A DNA stretch of 6,041 nt, from contig JAKDMR010000146.1 in NCBI GenBank assembly GCA_030452275.1, positions 1-6,041 on the forward strand. Direction: 5' to 3'. This document shows, one piece after another, positions 5,471-6,041 of this stretch. Each line of letters begins with the position of its first letter. Positions within the stretch are counted from its first letter, which is position 1. Origin of the DNA: Candidatus Nitrosocosmicus sp. (GTDB lineage Archaea > Thermoproteota > Nitrososphaeria > Nitrososphaerales > Nitrososphaeraceae). A program made the translations under genes and the position numbers. The notes below the pieces were generated by a model. It ran no database searches. It saw nothing but the letters and a program-made list of their open reading frames with translations, and was not told the DNA's origin.

Positions 5471-5482
5471 GCATACCTATGC
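5471..5482. repeat. Small inverted repeat over the transposase stop codon
   Basis: GCATA (5471-5475) and TATGC (5478-5482) with a two-base loop, flanked by CC and GG, form a short palindrome spanning the TAG that ends the extended transposase frame. It may be chance; a weak terminator role is possible. Confidence 0.2.
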
Positions 5483-6041
5483 AGGAGATCTAAAGTATAA
5501 CCTATTCTTGTATTTTAAGAACCGTATCTCAGAGCCAAATTCGAATTTAATTAATTCCATATAATAGTAAAGAATGATTACAAAATGCGGGCTACGAGCC
5601 CGGTAACATTTGAAGCAATTTAAAGCCCATCCCAAAATTATCTTTCTGTAGATACTTATGCAGCAGGATAACTGTACCAGTCCAAGATAGTATTCTGACC
5701 TTTTCTCATAGCGGGTAAACAGTTTTCTAAACCTGTTATGCCATGAGTTGGTTCGTTCTACAACCCATCTCTTTGGAGAGTATTTTTTACAGAAGGGTAT
5801 GACTTTTACTTCCTCTTCACCTTCCACTTTTCCCTTTCTCTTTTTCTTGATTGGTATATGCAATACAAAGCCTCGTTTGATTAATTCTTGTTCTTCTTCT
5901 GTAGACTTGTATCCTTTATCCAAACACAGGTGTTGTCTTTTTCTTCTTCTTCCTGATCTTGATTTGTATGATGAGGATACTGATTTTGATTTCGGTCTTT
6001 TGATGACTGCATTATCAACCACATCTGTTACCAGATTGATG
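5477..6041 (-). CDS. IS5-family DDE transposase, C-terminal part, runs off the window
   Basis: This is the catalytic C-terminal half of an insertion-sequence transposase of the IS5 family, which cuts and moves its own element by a DDE RNase H-fold mechanism. The frame is open to the window edge (INLVTDVVDNAVIKRP), so the true start and the first catalytic Asp lie outside. An internal GTG at 6020-6022 is not a believable start. Counting residues from that GTG, the second catalytic Asp is D35 in LCLDKGYKS, and the catalytic Glu is E89 in RWVVERTNSWHNRFRKLF, followed by TRYEK. The conserved domain ends at about residue 131 (ISIYRKIILG). After that the frame continues for 50 more residues (WALNCFKCYRARSP and on) to TAG 5477-5479, longer than I expect for the family. 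The codon after ILG is TGG at 5627-5629; loss of an original TGA stop would explain the tail. Confidence 0.92.
   Translation of the reverse strand, partial: INLVTDVVDNAVIKRPKSKSVSSSYKSRSGRRRKRQHLCLDKGYKSTEEEQELIKRGFVLHIPIKKKRKGKVEGEEEVKVIPFCKKYSPKRWVVERTNSWHNRFRKLFTRYEKRSEYYLGLVQLSCCISIYRKIILGWALNCFKCYRARSPHFVIILYYYMELIKFEFGSEIRFLKYKNRLYFRSPA
5588..5602. repeat. GC-rich perfect hairpin near the transposase 3' end
   Basis: CGGGCT (5588-5593) and AGCCCG (5597-5602) form a perfect six-pair stem with a three-base loop in otherwise A/T-rich DNA. It lies about 25 bases beyond the point where the conserved transposase domain ends. It could be a terminator, or a subterminal structure near the insertion-sequence end. 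The other end of the element is outside the window, so its boundary cannot be set. Confidence 0.35.

Overview
The window looks like a piece of an archaeal chromosome, most likely an ammonia-oxidising thaumarchaeon of the Nitrososphaera/Nitrosocosmicus type. This is an inference. It rests on the strong A+T bias, archaeal-style TATA boxes 20-40 bases before starts, near-leaderless starts, a PPOX-class putative F420-dependent enzyme, a Cas4/RecB-like nuclease with a CxxC-x5-C C-terminus, and an IS5-type transposase. No rRNA, tRNA or CRISPR array is visible to confirm the lineage.

Layout: positions 1-1040 hold no intact gene of convincing size. They contain short or broken reading frames, the clearest being a minus-strand remnant at 707-943 with one internal stop. 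A TATA box and an operator-like inverted repeat then lead into a 481-residue FAD/NAD(P) disulfide reductase (1122-2567, TTG start), followed by a small hairpin/T-run terminator. Positions 2568-2901 are intergenic, with an unusually GC-rich patch and a 24-codon micro-ORF. Next comes a PPOX-fold oxidoreductase on the minus strand (2902-3312). A 134-base divergent promoter region separates it from a plus-strand two-gene unit: a 55-residue acidic protein (3447-3614) overlapping by 23 bases a 183-residue GNAT acetyltransferase (3592-4143). That arrangement resembles a toxin-antitoxin pair, but the function is not proven.

The right third is decaying accessory DNA. A Cas4/RecB-like PD-(D/E)XK nuclease (5201 down to 4377, minus strand) keeps one reading frame throughout but is cut by two stop codons and appears to have lost two active-site residues. 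Behind it lies an 88-base segment with perfect 12-base terminal inverted repeats flanked by AATCCT direct repeats, which looks like a MITE or other small mobile element. The window ends inside an IS5-family transposase (minus strand, 5' end beyond the edge) that has an unusual 50-residue C-terminal tail.

The intact genes do not form one pathway. The reductase and the PPOX protein are both redox enzymes but lie in separate, oppositely oriented transcription units. The most notable points are the small-protein/GNAT pair, the stop-only nuclease pseudogene, the MITE-like element, and a strong Shine-Dalgarno sequence that fits a 17-codon upstream ORF better than the reductase start.
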